Shown one piece after another: positions 1 to 7,800 of a DNA stretch of 15,174 nucleotides. A program made the position numbers and the translations under genes. Position 1 is the first letter of the stretch. Each line of letters opens with the position of its first letter. The notes under the pieces are model-generated. The model did no database searches and had not been told where the DNA came from. It worked only from the letters and a program-made list of their open reading frames with translations. The stretch comes from Peptostreptococcaceae bacterium (GTDB taxonomy: Bacteria > Bacillota_A > Clostridia > Peptostreptococcales > Acidaminobacteraceae). Location of the stretch: contig JABXKX010000533.1 of NCBI GenBank assembly GCA_013619035.1, forward strand, positions 1 through 15,174. The letters run 5' to 3'.

Positions 1-29
1 CCATTTATTTTTTGCAGTGAATTTATCAT
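1..29 (-). CDS. Probable start of a further minus-strand gene (partial, runs off the window)
   Basis: On the minus strand an ATG at 29-27 opens MINSLQKIN and stays open to the window edge. It is preceded by GGTGAGGG about 5 bases upstream, a reasonable ribosome site, and lies downstream of a terminator and a TATAAT. Only nine codons are visible, so no product can be named, and the frame could close just outside the window. Confidence 0.4.
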
Positions 30-63
30 TTAATTCCCTCACCTATTCATAACTACTTTAAAC

Positions 64-69
64 ATTATA
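64..69 (-). promoter_or_regulatory. Possible -10 element for the gene at the left edge
   Basis: A perfect TATAAT on the minus strand lies between the helicase terminator and the candidate start codon at 29, about 35 bases upstream of that ATG. No good -35 hexamer is found at 16-18 bases, so this is only a weak promoter call in AT-rich sequence. Confidence 0.3.
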
Positions 70-110
70 ATCGTATCATATAATTGGTAATGTTTTTTAC
101 ATATCTCCAT

Positions 111-140
111 AAAAATAAGCCTACTCAGGCTTATTTATTT
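111..140 (-). terminator. Intrinsic terminator after the helicase gene (possibly bidirectional)
   Basis: A perfect 10-base stem AAATAAGCCT / AGGCTTATTT (113-122 and 127-136) with a 4-base loop. The helicase stop codon lies inside the stem. The minus strand ends in TTATTTTT and the plus strand in TTATTTATTTTTTT, so it could stop transcription from either side. Confidence 0.88.
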
Positions 141-2023
141 TTTTGTTCTTGTATATATTGGAATAAGAAATCATACATTTCATTGGTCCTAAGTAATCCG
201 ATATTACCAACTAATATTAACTTTGATTTAGCTCGGCTAATCGAAACATTAAGACGTCTAAAATCTTTTAGAAAACCTAAAGTTTGGTGATTATTGGATC
301 TTACAAATGATAAAATAACAACATCTTTTTCACGACCTTGAAAAGCATCAACGGTGTCAATTTCTATATCAGCAAATAACATTTGTAGTTTTTTTGCTTG
401 TGCTTTATAAGGTGAAATTACTGCTATTTGATCTTTCGCAATATTTCGTTTTAACAGCTTCTCAATTTGTTTTTGAACCACTTCTATTTCTATGTCGTTG
501 TAATATGATTTAGAATCTTTTTGCATCTTCTCTTGACCAACTACAGGTATAACATCGATGATATCACCCTTTAAGACCCTTCTTTGAGCAACACTCTTAT
601 CTGGAGTTAATTCATCATTATAAAACATCGTACTCACTAAGTCATTAATGTCTTGATGCATCCTATACTGTACAGACAATCGACTTAAGAAATACGGATA
701 AAGATTTGCCAAATAATCCATTAAAGATTGATCCAAACCTAAGGCTTTAGCTTCCTGATTGATAACCACTGGTGGTAGTTGAAAATGGTCTCCTACCAAT
801 ACAAAACGATTCCCTTTTATAATAGGGATTACAGCGGACGGTATAGAGGCTTGTGCAGCTTCATCTATTATCACCCAATCGAATTGCATGTCCTCAAGTA
901 AAGTACAACCAGAGGTTGCATTAGTACTCGCAATGATTGGATGACTGTATAATAAATCACTTTGTATTTGATCTCTAAGCTTTTGAATTTTCGCATACAT
1001 CGTATCCAGTTTCTTCTGAAGTTTAAGATATGGTTTCATATCTTTTAAAGATTGTTTGGATAAGCCACGACTGGTTTGATTACTCTCAATTAGCTCAATT
1101 AATTCTGTATAACTAAACCCTCTCATATCTTTCATTTTGGGTTTATCCATCTCACCTTGCATAGCTCTAACACTTTCCATATCAGTTTGTAGAGTTTGTA
1201 CTTCTCCATACAAAATATGTTGGTATACTCGGTAATCAAGTGTATAAGGTTTTAAATCGTGGTTTACACGAATGGGATTACCAACTCTAAGAGGATCCAG
1301 ACCTAAATTCACACAATGTCTGATCAGATTATCAACAGCAGCATTTGAATCAGCCGTTATCAATACTTTTTTACCATGATCCACTATGTTTTTAATAAGA
1401 TGCGCAGCCGTATAGGTCTTACCAGTTCCTGGTGGTCCTTGGATACTATAATAACCATTGTTATTAAAGGCTTGTGAAACACTCTCTTCTTGTTTGTCAT
1501 TTAAGTCAAATTTACCTAGATCACTAAGATGTGTGCTGACTTGATAATGACCTGCAAATATTTTATGAAGTTTTGAGTACTGAGGACTCTTAACAGTCAT
1601 CAGAGCTTCTTCCATTCGTTTATAAGTTGTGTCATTTACAGATAAATCAATACGCATGCCTTTTGAATTAGTAAATCTCAATTGTTTTGTAAAAGCAATT
1701 GTTATGGATTTATAATCTATTTCATAAACAATGCCTGATGGATTCTGAAGATCTAAAGGATTTTCTTGACTGATAATAACTTGATCTCCAACACTTATTT
1801 CAGTTTCGATCCTTTCGTTTTTTCTAAATATATAAAGGTGTTCACCACTTAAAGTTCTACCACCTTTCTTCTTAATTAAGTTGATTATTGCTCGCCCTTT
1901 TTTTTCGCGTTCTTCACCAGATAAATATTTCATTTCTTGAAAATGTCTAGTACGTTCCTCTTCGCGTTCGTATTCTACAGACCTGAGCATATTGTTGATT
2001 AGTTTTTTTACATTGCCGTCCAT
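131..2023 (-). CDS. Superfamily 1B DNA/RNA helicase, UPF1/IGHMBP2-like
   Basis: A 630-residue ATP-dependent helicase with a complete SF1 motif set: a Q-type motif (LNDKQEESV, from about 174), Walker A GPPGTGKT (196-203), Ia TADSNAAVDNL, Walker B with DEAAQ (387-391), motif III GDHFQLPP (411-418), motif IV-like VQYRMH (451-456), motif V DAFQGREKDVV (QGRE 562-565) and motif VI NVSISRAK with the arginine finger R597. Residues 60-130 form a beta-rich domain like the 1B barrel of UPF1/IGHMBP2, and 270-350 is a helical insertion. No nuclease domain or zinc cluster is seen, which separates it from AddAB, Cas4 or Dna2-type fusions. Likely role is nucleic-acid unwinding in repair or RNA metabolism. 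The start is preceded by GAAAGGACATCAT. A 77-base gap separates it from the DUF697 gene; no convincing promoter is visible there, so the two may be cotranscribed. Confidence 0.9.
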   Translation of the reverse strand: MDGNVKKLINNMLRSVEYEREEERTRHFQEMKYLSGEEREKKGRAIINLIKKKGGRTLSGEHLYIFRKNERIETEISVGDQVIISQENPLDLQNPSGIVYEIDYKSITIAFTKQLRFTNSKGMRIDLSVNDTTYKRMEEALMTVKSPQYSKLHKIFAGHYQVSTHLSDLGKFDLNDKQEESVSQAFNNNGYYSIQGPPGTGKTYTAAHLIKNIVDHGKKVLITADSNAAVDNLIRHCVNLGLDPLRVGNPIRVNHDLKPYTLDYRVYQHILYGEVQTLQTDMESVRAMQGEMDKPKMKDMRGFSYTELIELIESNQTSRGLSKQSLKDMKPYLKLQKKLDTMYAKIQKLRDQIQSDLLYSHPIIASTNATSGCTLLEDMQFDWVIIDEAAQASIPSAVIPIIKGNRFVLVGDHFQLPPVVINQEAKALGLDQSLMDYLANLYPYFLSRLSVQYRMHQDINDLVSTMFYNDELTPDKSVAQRRVLKGDIIDVIPVVGQEKMQKDSKSYYNDIEIEVVQKQIEKLLKRNIAKDQIAVISPYKAQAKKLQMLFADIEIDTVDAFQGREKDVVILSFVRSNNHQTLGFLKDFRRLNVSISRAKSKLILVGNIGLLRTNEMYDFLFQYIQEQKNK

Positions 2024-2100
2024 ATGATGTCCTTTCTATTACTATGATAATTAGTATAAAATGAGTTGAATTTCTAGTTGGATTATAAACTGCATAACCG

Positions 2101-3024
2101 TTATTCTGTTGGCTTTTTCTTCTTTTTAAATGGATTGATCGATACAATTTTTTTACCTGTTCCTGTAACGATTCTTGAAGACATACCTTTAATATAGACA
2201 TATTTAAGTGCTCGCGCTCGTTTTCTAGCTTTTATTTTAATTTCTTTTTCGGATAATTTTTCATCCTCAATAATATTTAAAAGATCATACTTAAAACGAT
2301 TACCACTATATAACATAAATGCATAATTACCTGCAGCTTGTAATATAGGACTCATTGCATTAACAGCAATACTGAAAAATGGTATCGATTGTGAAACACT
2401 TTTACCAGTTTCTTCAGCAATCAATTCAGAAAACTCTTCTGCGAGTTCTTCGATTATAGATTCTATTGCGTCATCAAACTCTTCTATAAGACCCGTTACA
2501 GATGCCATAGACAATACACCAAAATACATTTTTGCTAATGATTTTGATGAATATCTAAAGCCTAACTTAGAAGATAGATCAAAAATCATTTTAGAATTGG
2601 CAAATAAAATGGCAATACCATCAATAAATGAATTCGGTGAAACCATCACAGTTACTGTGGTTTGCTGAGCATATTGTTTGATGATTGAATCGAACTCATC
2701 CACTTGTTTCATTAAGAATTCGACAACCTTCTCTTTGGAATCTAATGAGACTTCATACCTTTTATTAATGTACTTAAGAATTTTTCTTTCATACTTATTA
2801 TTAGTAATATATGCTTCTAAATGCTTCAATGAAGGTCTTTCGGTATATTTTAATAATGGCCATGCGACGTAATAAAGAGCCAAAGTCATCAATAAACCAT
2901 AGAGCACGTACGTTAGCCAAAGTTGATCAAAACTAAGATACTCAACTAACGAGGTCATACTTTGATAGGCAAATGATGCAAAATACAGTATGACAAAAAA
3001 TAGAATTATTTTTAATGCTTTCAT
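2101..3024 (-). CDS. DUF697/YcjF-like membrane protein
   Basis: A 307-residue protein of unknown function. Residues 4-22 and about 36-56 are hydrophobic and form two membrane helices with a short loop, followed by WPLLKYTERP. The middle (about 125-185) carries VSPNSFIDGIAILFANSKMIFDLSSKLGFRYS, which resembles the SPxxxxD...N...I...xxxG pattern of the DUF697/YcjF family. An acidic helix (EEFDDAIESIIEELAEEFSELIAEE) may be a coiled coil or amphipathic segment, then a further mildly hydrophobic helix and a very basic tail (INPFKKKKKPTE). Relatives are found next to GTPases or stress genes, but no GTPase is adjacent here. It has its own predicted promoter and a CTAGGAGGTAC ribosome site, so it is separate from the purine operon. 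Function unknown; family assignment moderately confident from the motif alone. Confidence 0.68.
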   Translation of the reverse strand: MKALKIILFFVILYFASFAYQSMTSLVEYLSFDQLWLTYVLYGLLMTLALYYVAWPLLKYTERPSLKHLEAYITNNKYERKILKYINKRYEVSLDSKEKVVEFLMKQVDEFDSIIKQYAQQTTVTVMVSPNSFIDGIAILFANSKMIFDLSSKLGFRYSSKSLAKMYFGVLSMASVTGLIEEFDDAIESIIEELAEEFSELIAEETGKSVSQSIPFFSIAVNAMSPILQAAGNYAFMLYSGNRFKYDLLNIIEDEKLSEKEIKIKARKRARALKYVYIKGMSSRIVTGTGKKIVSINPFKKKKKPTE

Positions 3025-3043
3025 AGTACCTCCTAGTAATAAA

Positions 3044-3073
3044 ATTATAACAAACTATTTTAAAATAAGCCAA
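3044..3073 (-). promoter_or_regulatory. Predicted sigma-A-type promoter of the DUF697 gene
   Basis: On the minus strand a perfect -10 TATAAT (3049-3044) is preceded, with an 18-base spacer, by TTGGCT (3073-3068), a four-of-six match to the -35 consensus. The start codon lies 20 bases downstream of the -10, with an AGGAGG ribosome site between them, so the leader would be very short. The position between a terminator and a start codon supports it. Confidence 0.6.
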
Positions 3074-3083
3074 GATCATTTCA

Positions 3084-3099
3084 TGTCATTTTTATGACA
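3084..3099. promoter_or_regulatory. TGTCA-N6-TGACA palindrome, candidate operator
   Basis: A perfect 16-base inverted repeat, TGTCATTTTTATGACA as read on the plus strand (6-base arms, 4-base centre). It lies about 11 bases upstream of the predicted -35 of the DUF697 gene and just after the operon terminator. The spacing of the half-sites is that of a CRP/FNR-family dimer site, though other dimeric regulators bind similar palindromes. There is no proof of binding, and it could be a weak extra hairpin. Confidence 0.4.
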
Positions 3100-3102
3100 G
3101 CG

Positions 3103-3139
3103 AAAAAATCCTGTCAATGAGAGTCTCATGACAGGATTT
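3103..3139 (-). terminator. Intrinsic terminator of the purine operon
   Basis: Just after the molybdenum-subunit stop, an inverted repeat pairs AAATCCTGTC (3106-3115) with GACAGGATTT (3130-3139). The stem is extended past a single-base bulge by ATGAGA/TCTCAT near the loop. On the minus strand the stem is followed by a run of six T residues (3108-3103). This is a strong Rho-independent terminator and marks the 3' end of the operon. Confidence 0.9.
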
Positions 3140-3142
3140 ATA

Positions 3143-5431
3143 TTAACTATTCAGTTTACGCCAAATATCTTCTGAACGTATCGGTAATTTAGTCATTCTT
3201 TTACCTAAAGCATTTTTAATCGCATTTGAAAGTGCTGCTGGCGGTGTATCTATACCAATCTCACCAACTGATTTTGCACCAAATGGTCCAGATGGTTCAT
3301 AACTTTTTACAAATGAGACATCCATAGACTTCACTTCCATTCTAGTTGGTACATTATACTTAAAGAATGAGTTGTTTCTATTGGCTCCAAGTTCTGTATA
3401 GTTCACTTCTTCATATAAAGTCATGCCTATACCCTGAAGTAAAGCACCTTCTACCTGTATTCGAGCTAAGTGAGGATTAATAGTTGTTCCACAATCCACA
3501 ACAGCGACATAATTTAAAATGTCCAAATGACCCGTTCTAACATCTATTTCAACTTCAACAGCACCTACCATATAGGGTGGTGGAGATTTTGTACCCACAT
3601 AAGAGCCAGAGCTGACGAGTTGTTCTTGATTTTCAGAATAAAATAATTTAGTCGAAAAGTCTTTTAAAGATATAGTGCTTTCTCCTGAAGTTATATCCTG
3701 TCCATTAAAACAAACATCATCACTCTCAAAATAGATTCTGCCAGCTGCTTCAATTTTTTTGACCATGTTTTCTGCTGCTATTCGAACCGAATGACCAGAA
3801 ACATAAGTAGTACTCGATGCATAAGCACCTGTATCAAAAGGTGTTAAGTCTGTATCCGATGAATAGACAATAATCTTATCAACCGGTACATTTAATGTTT
3901 CAGCGGCCATTTGAGCTAAAATAGTATCTGAACCAGTTCCAATATCGGTTGCACCAACTAACAAATTAAAGAAGCCATCATCGTTTAATTTTAAAATAGC
4001 TGAACCCATATCAATATATGGTATGCCAGAACCTTGCATGGCAATCGCCAAACCAACTCCAGTTACTTTATTAGGATCTTCATTTATATGTTTTAGTTTA
4101 TTGTAGTAATCAATTCTTTTAATACATTCATCTAAACATTCATCTAATTTACATGATTCAATCATCATGGCAGTACCTTCTTGGCCTTCACCCATAATTT
4201 CAAAGATTTCTGAAGTTTCATGTTCCTTCATCATATTCATACGACGTAATTCAATTGGATCCATATTTAATAAGGCTGCCAGTTCATCTATACCAGACTC
4301 CAAAGCAAAATTACCTTGAATCGCACCATAACCACGGTAAGCACCTGCTGGTGTCAGATTTGTATAAACAACATCCCCTCTAAATCCTACTGCATCCACT
4401 TTATTGTAAAGTGGTAGTGTCTTGGATCCCGCTACCATTAAAACGGTTAAAGCATGTTCTCCGTAAGCACCTGTATTAGATAAGATATCCATATCTATTG
4501 CTTTGATGTGACCTTCTTTATCAGATCCTATTTTAACATCAACACGCATAGCATGACGCGTATACGACGCTGTAAACACTTCTTTTCTAGAAAAAATAAG
4601 CTTTGCTGGCATCCCCGTCTTTATGGTTACTAGTGATACGAAAAATTCACCGTGAATCGCTTGCTTACCACCATAACCGCCACCAACTCTTGGTTTAATG
4701 ACTCTGATTTTAGACAAAGGTAAATTTAATGTTTTACCAACGATTCGACGAACATGAAAAGGTGTTTGAGTTGATGTAATCAACGTTAACCTGTCTTGTT
4801 GATCTAAGTAACTCACACAAGAATGCGGTTCTGTCATCGCATGGGCTTGAGCTTGCGTATAATAGCGCCCCTCATAAACCACATCACACGATTCTAATGT
4901 TTTCTTAACATCTCCTATTTCCATTTCATAACCAGCCGCAATATTTCTTTTAGGTTTATGCCCTATTTCAAACATCGAACTGGTGCCATCATTTTCATGA
5001 ATGACAATAGAATTATCCATTGCAGTTTCAAAATCTATAACTGGTTCTAATATATCATAAGAAACTTTTATCTTAGAAATGGCTAAGTCTACAGCTTTTT
5101 CCGAATGACCAGCAACAACTGCCACCGGTTCTCCAATATATCTAACCGTTTTATTTAAGATTCTATGATCATATGGCGAGGGTTCAGGGAAACCTTGTCC
5201 AGCTCTTGAAAAATTAACATCACCGACATTTTCATAAGTCAGTATACATTTGATTTCTGGTAATCCTTCAGCAATATAAGTGTCAATTTTAGTGATATTT
5301 GCATGGGCATGAGGACTTCTCATGACTTTAACAATCAAAGCATCACGAGGTGCAAGATCATCTGTAAAGGCGGGTTTTCCAAGAACTAAACCCATACCAT
5401 CAACTTTAGGGATTCCTTTATTAACAGACAT
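3143..5431 (-). CDS. xdhD: Molybdopterin-binding catalytic subunit, xanthine dehydrogenase family (XdhD-like)
   Basis: A 762-residue molybdenum-cofactor subunit. Visible motifs: the N-terminal a/b hammerhead domain (about 15-135, with VMRSPHAHANI and YIGEPVAVV), the cofactor loop GGGYGGKQ (250-257), PAGAYRGYGAIQGNFALE (361-378), GATDIGTGSDTILAQ in the second half, YASSTTYVSGHSVRIAAEN, and GAKSVGEIG with the catalytic glutamate E724. Length is normal for the family. It should hydroxylate, or run in reverse to dehydroxylate, a purine or related N-heterocycle; the substrate cannot be read from the sequence. Selenium-dependent members carry a labile selenide at molybdenum and not selenocysteine, so absence of an in-frame UGA says nothing about selenium. 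It is the last gene of the operon, followed within 4 bases by a hairpin terminator. TAATG coupling to the [2Fe-2S] gene defines the start. Confidence 0.9.
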   Translation of the reverse strand: MSVNKGIPKVDGMGLVLGKPAFTDDLAPRDALIVKVMRSPHAHANITKIDTYIAEGLPEIKCILTYENVGDVNFSRAGQGFPEPSPYDHRILNKTVRYIGEPVAVVAGHSEKAVDLAISKIKVSYDILEPVIDFETAMDNSIVIHENDGTSSMFEIGHKPKRNIAAGYEMEIGDVKKTLESCDVVYEGRYYTQAQAHAMTEPHSCVSYLDQQDRLTLITSTQTPFHVRRIVGKTLNLPLSKIRVIKPRVGGGYGGKQAIHGEFFVSLVTIKTGMPAKLIFSRKEVFTASYTRHAMRVDVKIGSDKEGHIKAIDMDILSNTGAYGEHALTVLMVAGSKTLPLYNKVDAVGFRGDVVYTNLTPAGAYRGYGAIQGNFALESGIDELAALLNMDPIELRRMNMMKEHETSEIFEIMGEGQEGTAMMIESCKLDECLDECIKRIDYYNKLKHINEDPNKVTGVGLAIAMQGSGIPYIDMGSAILKLNDDGFFNLLVGATDIGTGSDTILAQMAAETLNVPVDKIIVYSSDTDLTPFDTGAYASSTTYVSGHSVRIAAENMVKKIEAAGRIYFESDDVCFNGQDITSGESTISLKDFSTKLFYSENQEQLVSSGSYVGTKSPPPYMVGAVEVEIDVRTGHLDILNYVAVVDCGTTINPHLARIQVEGALLQGIGMTLYEEVNYTELGANRNNSFFKYNVPTRMEVKSMDVSFVKSYEPSGPFGAKSVGEIGIDTPPAALSNAIKNALGKRMTKLPIRSEDIWRKLNS

Positions 5432-5880
5432 TATCTCACCTCCATTAATTTTTTAAGTGCTCTGTGTTGTCCTTCATAACCAGAACATCTACATAGATTT
5501 CCAGCCAAATAATGTTTGATTTCTTCTATGGATGGATGAGTATTTTCTTGCATCAATGCATAAACAGCCATAACATGTCCTGGCGAACAGAAACCGCACT
5601 GCTCTACACCTTCTGCTGTAATCATTTCTCCGATTTTTCTAGCTTCAGTTTGAATGCCTTCCACTGTTGTGATTGGTTTATTATGTGCTCTTACTGTTAA
5701 GTATGAACAGGACGGAACCAAATGTCCATCCACTAAAATACTACAGACGCCACATGAACTGGTGTCACATCCACGTTTTACAGATTTGTAACCTAATTTT
5801 CTAAGAGTATCTAAAAGGTATTCATCAGGATCTGCTGCAAATTTTATATGTGTACCATTAATGATTAGTTTAACTTCCAT
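5431..5880 (-). CDS. [2Fe-2S] iron-sulfur subunit of a molybdenum hydroxylase
   Basis: A 149-residue small subunit of the xanthine dehydrogenase family. The N-terminal plant-ferredoxin-like cluster uses C38, C43, C46 and C58 (GCDTSSCGVC then PSC). The C-terminal helical cluster uses C95, C98, C130 and C132 (EQCGFCSPG and NLCRCSGYEG). All eight cysteines are present. It relays electrons from the molybdenum centre to the FAD subunit. In E. coli XdhD, from memory, the equivalent domain is fused to the N-terminus of the molybdenum subunit; here it is a separate gene, as in XdhC or CoxS-type systems. AAAGGAAGG lies 11 bases upstream inside the FAD-subunit gene. The gene ends with a GGAGGTGAGATAATG junction that provides the ribosome site and start for the molybdenum subunit. 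Confidence 0.93.
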   Translation of the reverse strand: MEVKLIINGTHIKFAADPDEYLLDTLRKLGYKSVKRGCDTSSCGVCSILVDGHLVPSCSYLTVRAHNKPITTVEGIQTEARKIGEMITAEGVEQCGFCSPGHVMAVYALMQENTHPSIEEIKHYLAGNLCRCSGYEGQHRALKKLMEVR

Positions 5881-6607
5881 AGAATGCCTTCCTTTCTTTT
5901 AATATATCTTCAAGTAATGCTTCTGCTAAAGCACGTCTATAAGCCCCACTCGCTTGAAAATCTGTACCAAACTCTACATCTTCTAAAATCATCTTTGCAG
6001 ACACATTGAAATCAATATTCTCTACAACCAAACTACGGTTAGGTCTTGCCCCAATTGCGACATCACTTCCTGCTAACGAAACATTAACAAGTGAAAAGTC
6101 AGTATAAACTTTTTTATAATACTTGATCATTGAAAAGTCAGGTTTTGGTACAACTATTTCAATTAAAATATCCTTATCTTCTAAACCGTTATGATAATAA
6201 TCTCTCATAGAGGTTTTACCTGATTTATAGAATACTAGATAGGTATTTAATGCCATTAAAGCATTATCAATATCACTAAATGGGTATCTTCCACAAATAC
6301 TGCCCCCAATAGTAGCAAGATTTCTTGTACCAACACCACTGATCTGTTTAACAGAATCTTTTAAAGCACGTGGTAAATTACTCGTTTCAATGGTACGAAG
6401 AGTTGTCATAGGTCCTATGATAAATCCATCTTTTATTTCCTTAATGTAACTTAAATTCATAGCACTCAGATCAATTAATAATGGAATCGTTTGTTTCTGA
6501 AGTCTTAAAAATAGTCCACCTGCAATTATAGTTGCTTTCTTTTGACTATTTAACAATGCATACGCCTCTTCAAAGTCAGAAGGCATTTTTATATCTAAAC
6601 ATTTCAT
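5870..6607 (-). CDS. ygfM: FAD-binding subunit of a molybdenum hydroxylase (YgfM-like)
   Basis: A 245-residue, short-form flavin subunit of the xanthine dehydrogenase/CO dehydrogenase family. It shuttles electrons between the [2Fe-2S] subunit and an external acceptor. The second FAD motif is clear: ISGVGTRNLATIGGSICG at 89-106, followed by PFSD. The first motif reads AGGLFLRLQ (29-37), where the family usually has AGGTDL or similar, so flavin contacts may be altered. The C-terminal domain ends with SGAYRRALAEALLEDIL. Length resembles E. coli YgfM, which I recall as about 259 residues. It starts in an ATGA overlap with the threonine-synthase-like gene and overlaps the [2Fe-2S] gene by 11 bases, so the three subunits should be made in balanced amounts. 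Family assignment is firm; the gene symbol rests on locus similarity. Confidence 0.87.
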   Translation of the reverse strand: MKCLDIKMPSDFEEAYALLNSQKKATIIAGGLFLRLQKQTIPLLIDLSAMNLSYIKEIKDGFIIGPMTTLRTIETSNLPRALKDSVKQISGVGTRNLATIGGSICGRYPFSDIDNALMALNTYLVFYKSGKTSMRDYYHNGLEDKDILIEIVVPKPDFSMIKYYKKVYTDFSLVNVSLAGSDVAIGARPNRSLVVENIDFNVSAKMILEDVEFGTDFQASGAYRRALAEALLEDILKERKAFYGS

Positions 6608-7800
6608 TTCAACCTCTTTTCAAAGTAGTCGTAAACTTCATCTTTTGAATATGTTTTAACAGACTGAAGTTTAACCGCTGAGATATCTTTTAATCCATTA
6701 CCTGTAATGACAAGACAAACCAAATCATTAGGTTGTATTTCACTGCCTTGTAATTTAAGTAAACCTGCTAAAGTCACTGCTCCGGCTGGTTCTGAAAAAA
6801 CACCCGTAGTTTGAGCAAGTTGTTCAATGGCTGATAGTATTTGATCATCAGTCACAGTAATAAGTTGACCACCGTTTTTCTCTAAATAATGACACGCTTT
6901 GATAACATCTCGTGGATTACCAACAGAGATACTGTCTGCAATCGTCTCAGAGGTTTCAAATAGTGGTGTATAAGGTTTGTTCTCAAATACCTTCTTGAGT
7001 GTACAGGCATGTTCAGCTTGTACACCAATAACTTTTGGGATTTTATCAATTAATCCCAGTGTATAAAATTCATCAAAACCTTTACATAATCCACTAATAA
7101 TTGTGCCATCACCGACACCAACAAAACAATAATCAGGTACAACATAGTCATTTTGAACTATAATTTCAAAAGCACCTGTTTTTTTGCCCTCAAGTAGATA
7201 CGGATTTATCGCAGAATTTCTAGTATACCATTTTTTCTCTAATCCAATATCCAGCGAGATATCAAACACTTCGTCATAACTTGCATCTATCGGAAAAATT
7301 TCTGCACCAGCAACCATAAGTTGTGCTAATTTGGCTTTTGGTATTTTTTTAGGCACAAAAATAGTTGTTTTTATATTGGTATGTGCATTTAGTAACGCTA
7401 AAGAAGATGCTGCATTACCAGTTGAAGCACAGAATATATGATCATTGCCTTCTTCAATGGCTTTATTAATAGCAATAATACTCGCTCTATCTTTATAAGA
7501 TCCAGAAAAATTCATGCCATCATTTTTTACTAATAGAACGTTTTGGTTAAAGACATGATTAAATCTTAATAAAGGTGTGCCTCCGATGTAATCATCTAAT
7601 GGTGTATGAGACGTTACAGGTAATAACTTTTGAAATTGGAACATCCCTAAGGATTTAGAAAACTCCTTATTTACTACCATGTTGTCAAGTGGATAAATAA
7701 CTTCTAAAGTACCGTGAAGTGCATCACAATGATCACATAAATATCTACCAGGTTCTGGCTCGTAAATTGTTTTACATGTTATACATTTAAGATGATACAT
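6604..7800 (-). CDS. Threonine-synthase-like PLP enzyme with N-terminal zinc ribbon
   Basis: A 398-residue fold-type II PLP protein. The start is placed at MYHLKCITCK rather than 21 codons upstream because this ATG forms a TAATG junction with the preceding flavoprotein stop, and because the conserved zinc ribbon follows at once: C6, C9, C22, C25. The PLP lysine is K103 in NFSGSYKDRAS. The substrate/phosphate loop ASTGNAASSLA begins at about 125, VGVGDGTIISG provides the glycine loop, and TGNGLKD closes the domain at 366-372. All are hallmarks of threonine synthase-related enzymes. The setting has no thrA or thrB; it lies between a purine-ring flavoprotein and a molybdenum-hydroxylase FAD subunit. 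A catabolic beta- or gamma-elimination on a diamino or hydroxy amino acid intermediate is a reasonable inference, and true threonine synthesis cannot be excluded. It ends in an ATGA overlap with the next gene, whose AAGAGG ribosome site it contains. Confidence 0.82.
   Translation of the reverse strand: MYHLKCITCKTIYEPEPGRYLCDHCDALHGTLEVIYPLDNMVVNKEFSKSLGMFQFQKLLPVTSHTPLDDYIGGTPLLRFNHVFNQNVLLVKNDGMNFSGSYKDRASIIAINKAIEEGNDHIFCASTGNAASSLALLNAHTNIKTTIFVPKKIPKAKLAQLMVAGAEIFPIDASYDEVFDISLDIGLEKKWYTRNSAINPYLLEGKKTGAFEIIVQNDYVVPDYCFVGVGDGTIISGLCKGFDEFYTLGLIDKIPKVIGVQAEHACTLKKVFENKPYTPLFETSETIADSISVGNPRDVIKACHYLEKNGGQLITVTDDQILSAIEQLAQTTGVFSEPAGAVTLAGLLKLQGSEIQPNDLVCLVITGNGLKDISAVKLQSVKTYSKDEVYDYFEKRLK

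Noticed and set aside
131..2023. Phage-defence helicase or nuclease system together with the DUF697 protein
   Set aside because: The helicase is a complete ordinary UPF1/IGHMBP2-type protein without nuclease domain, and DUF697 proteins are not a known defence partner; nothing else in the window supports a defence island.
1947..2201. Minus-strand open frame of 84 codons spanning the helicase/DUF697 gap
   Set aside because: It overlaps both real genes in another frame and has low-complexity basic composition without a family motif.
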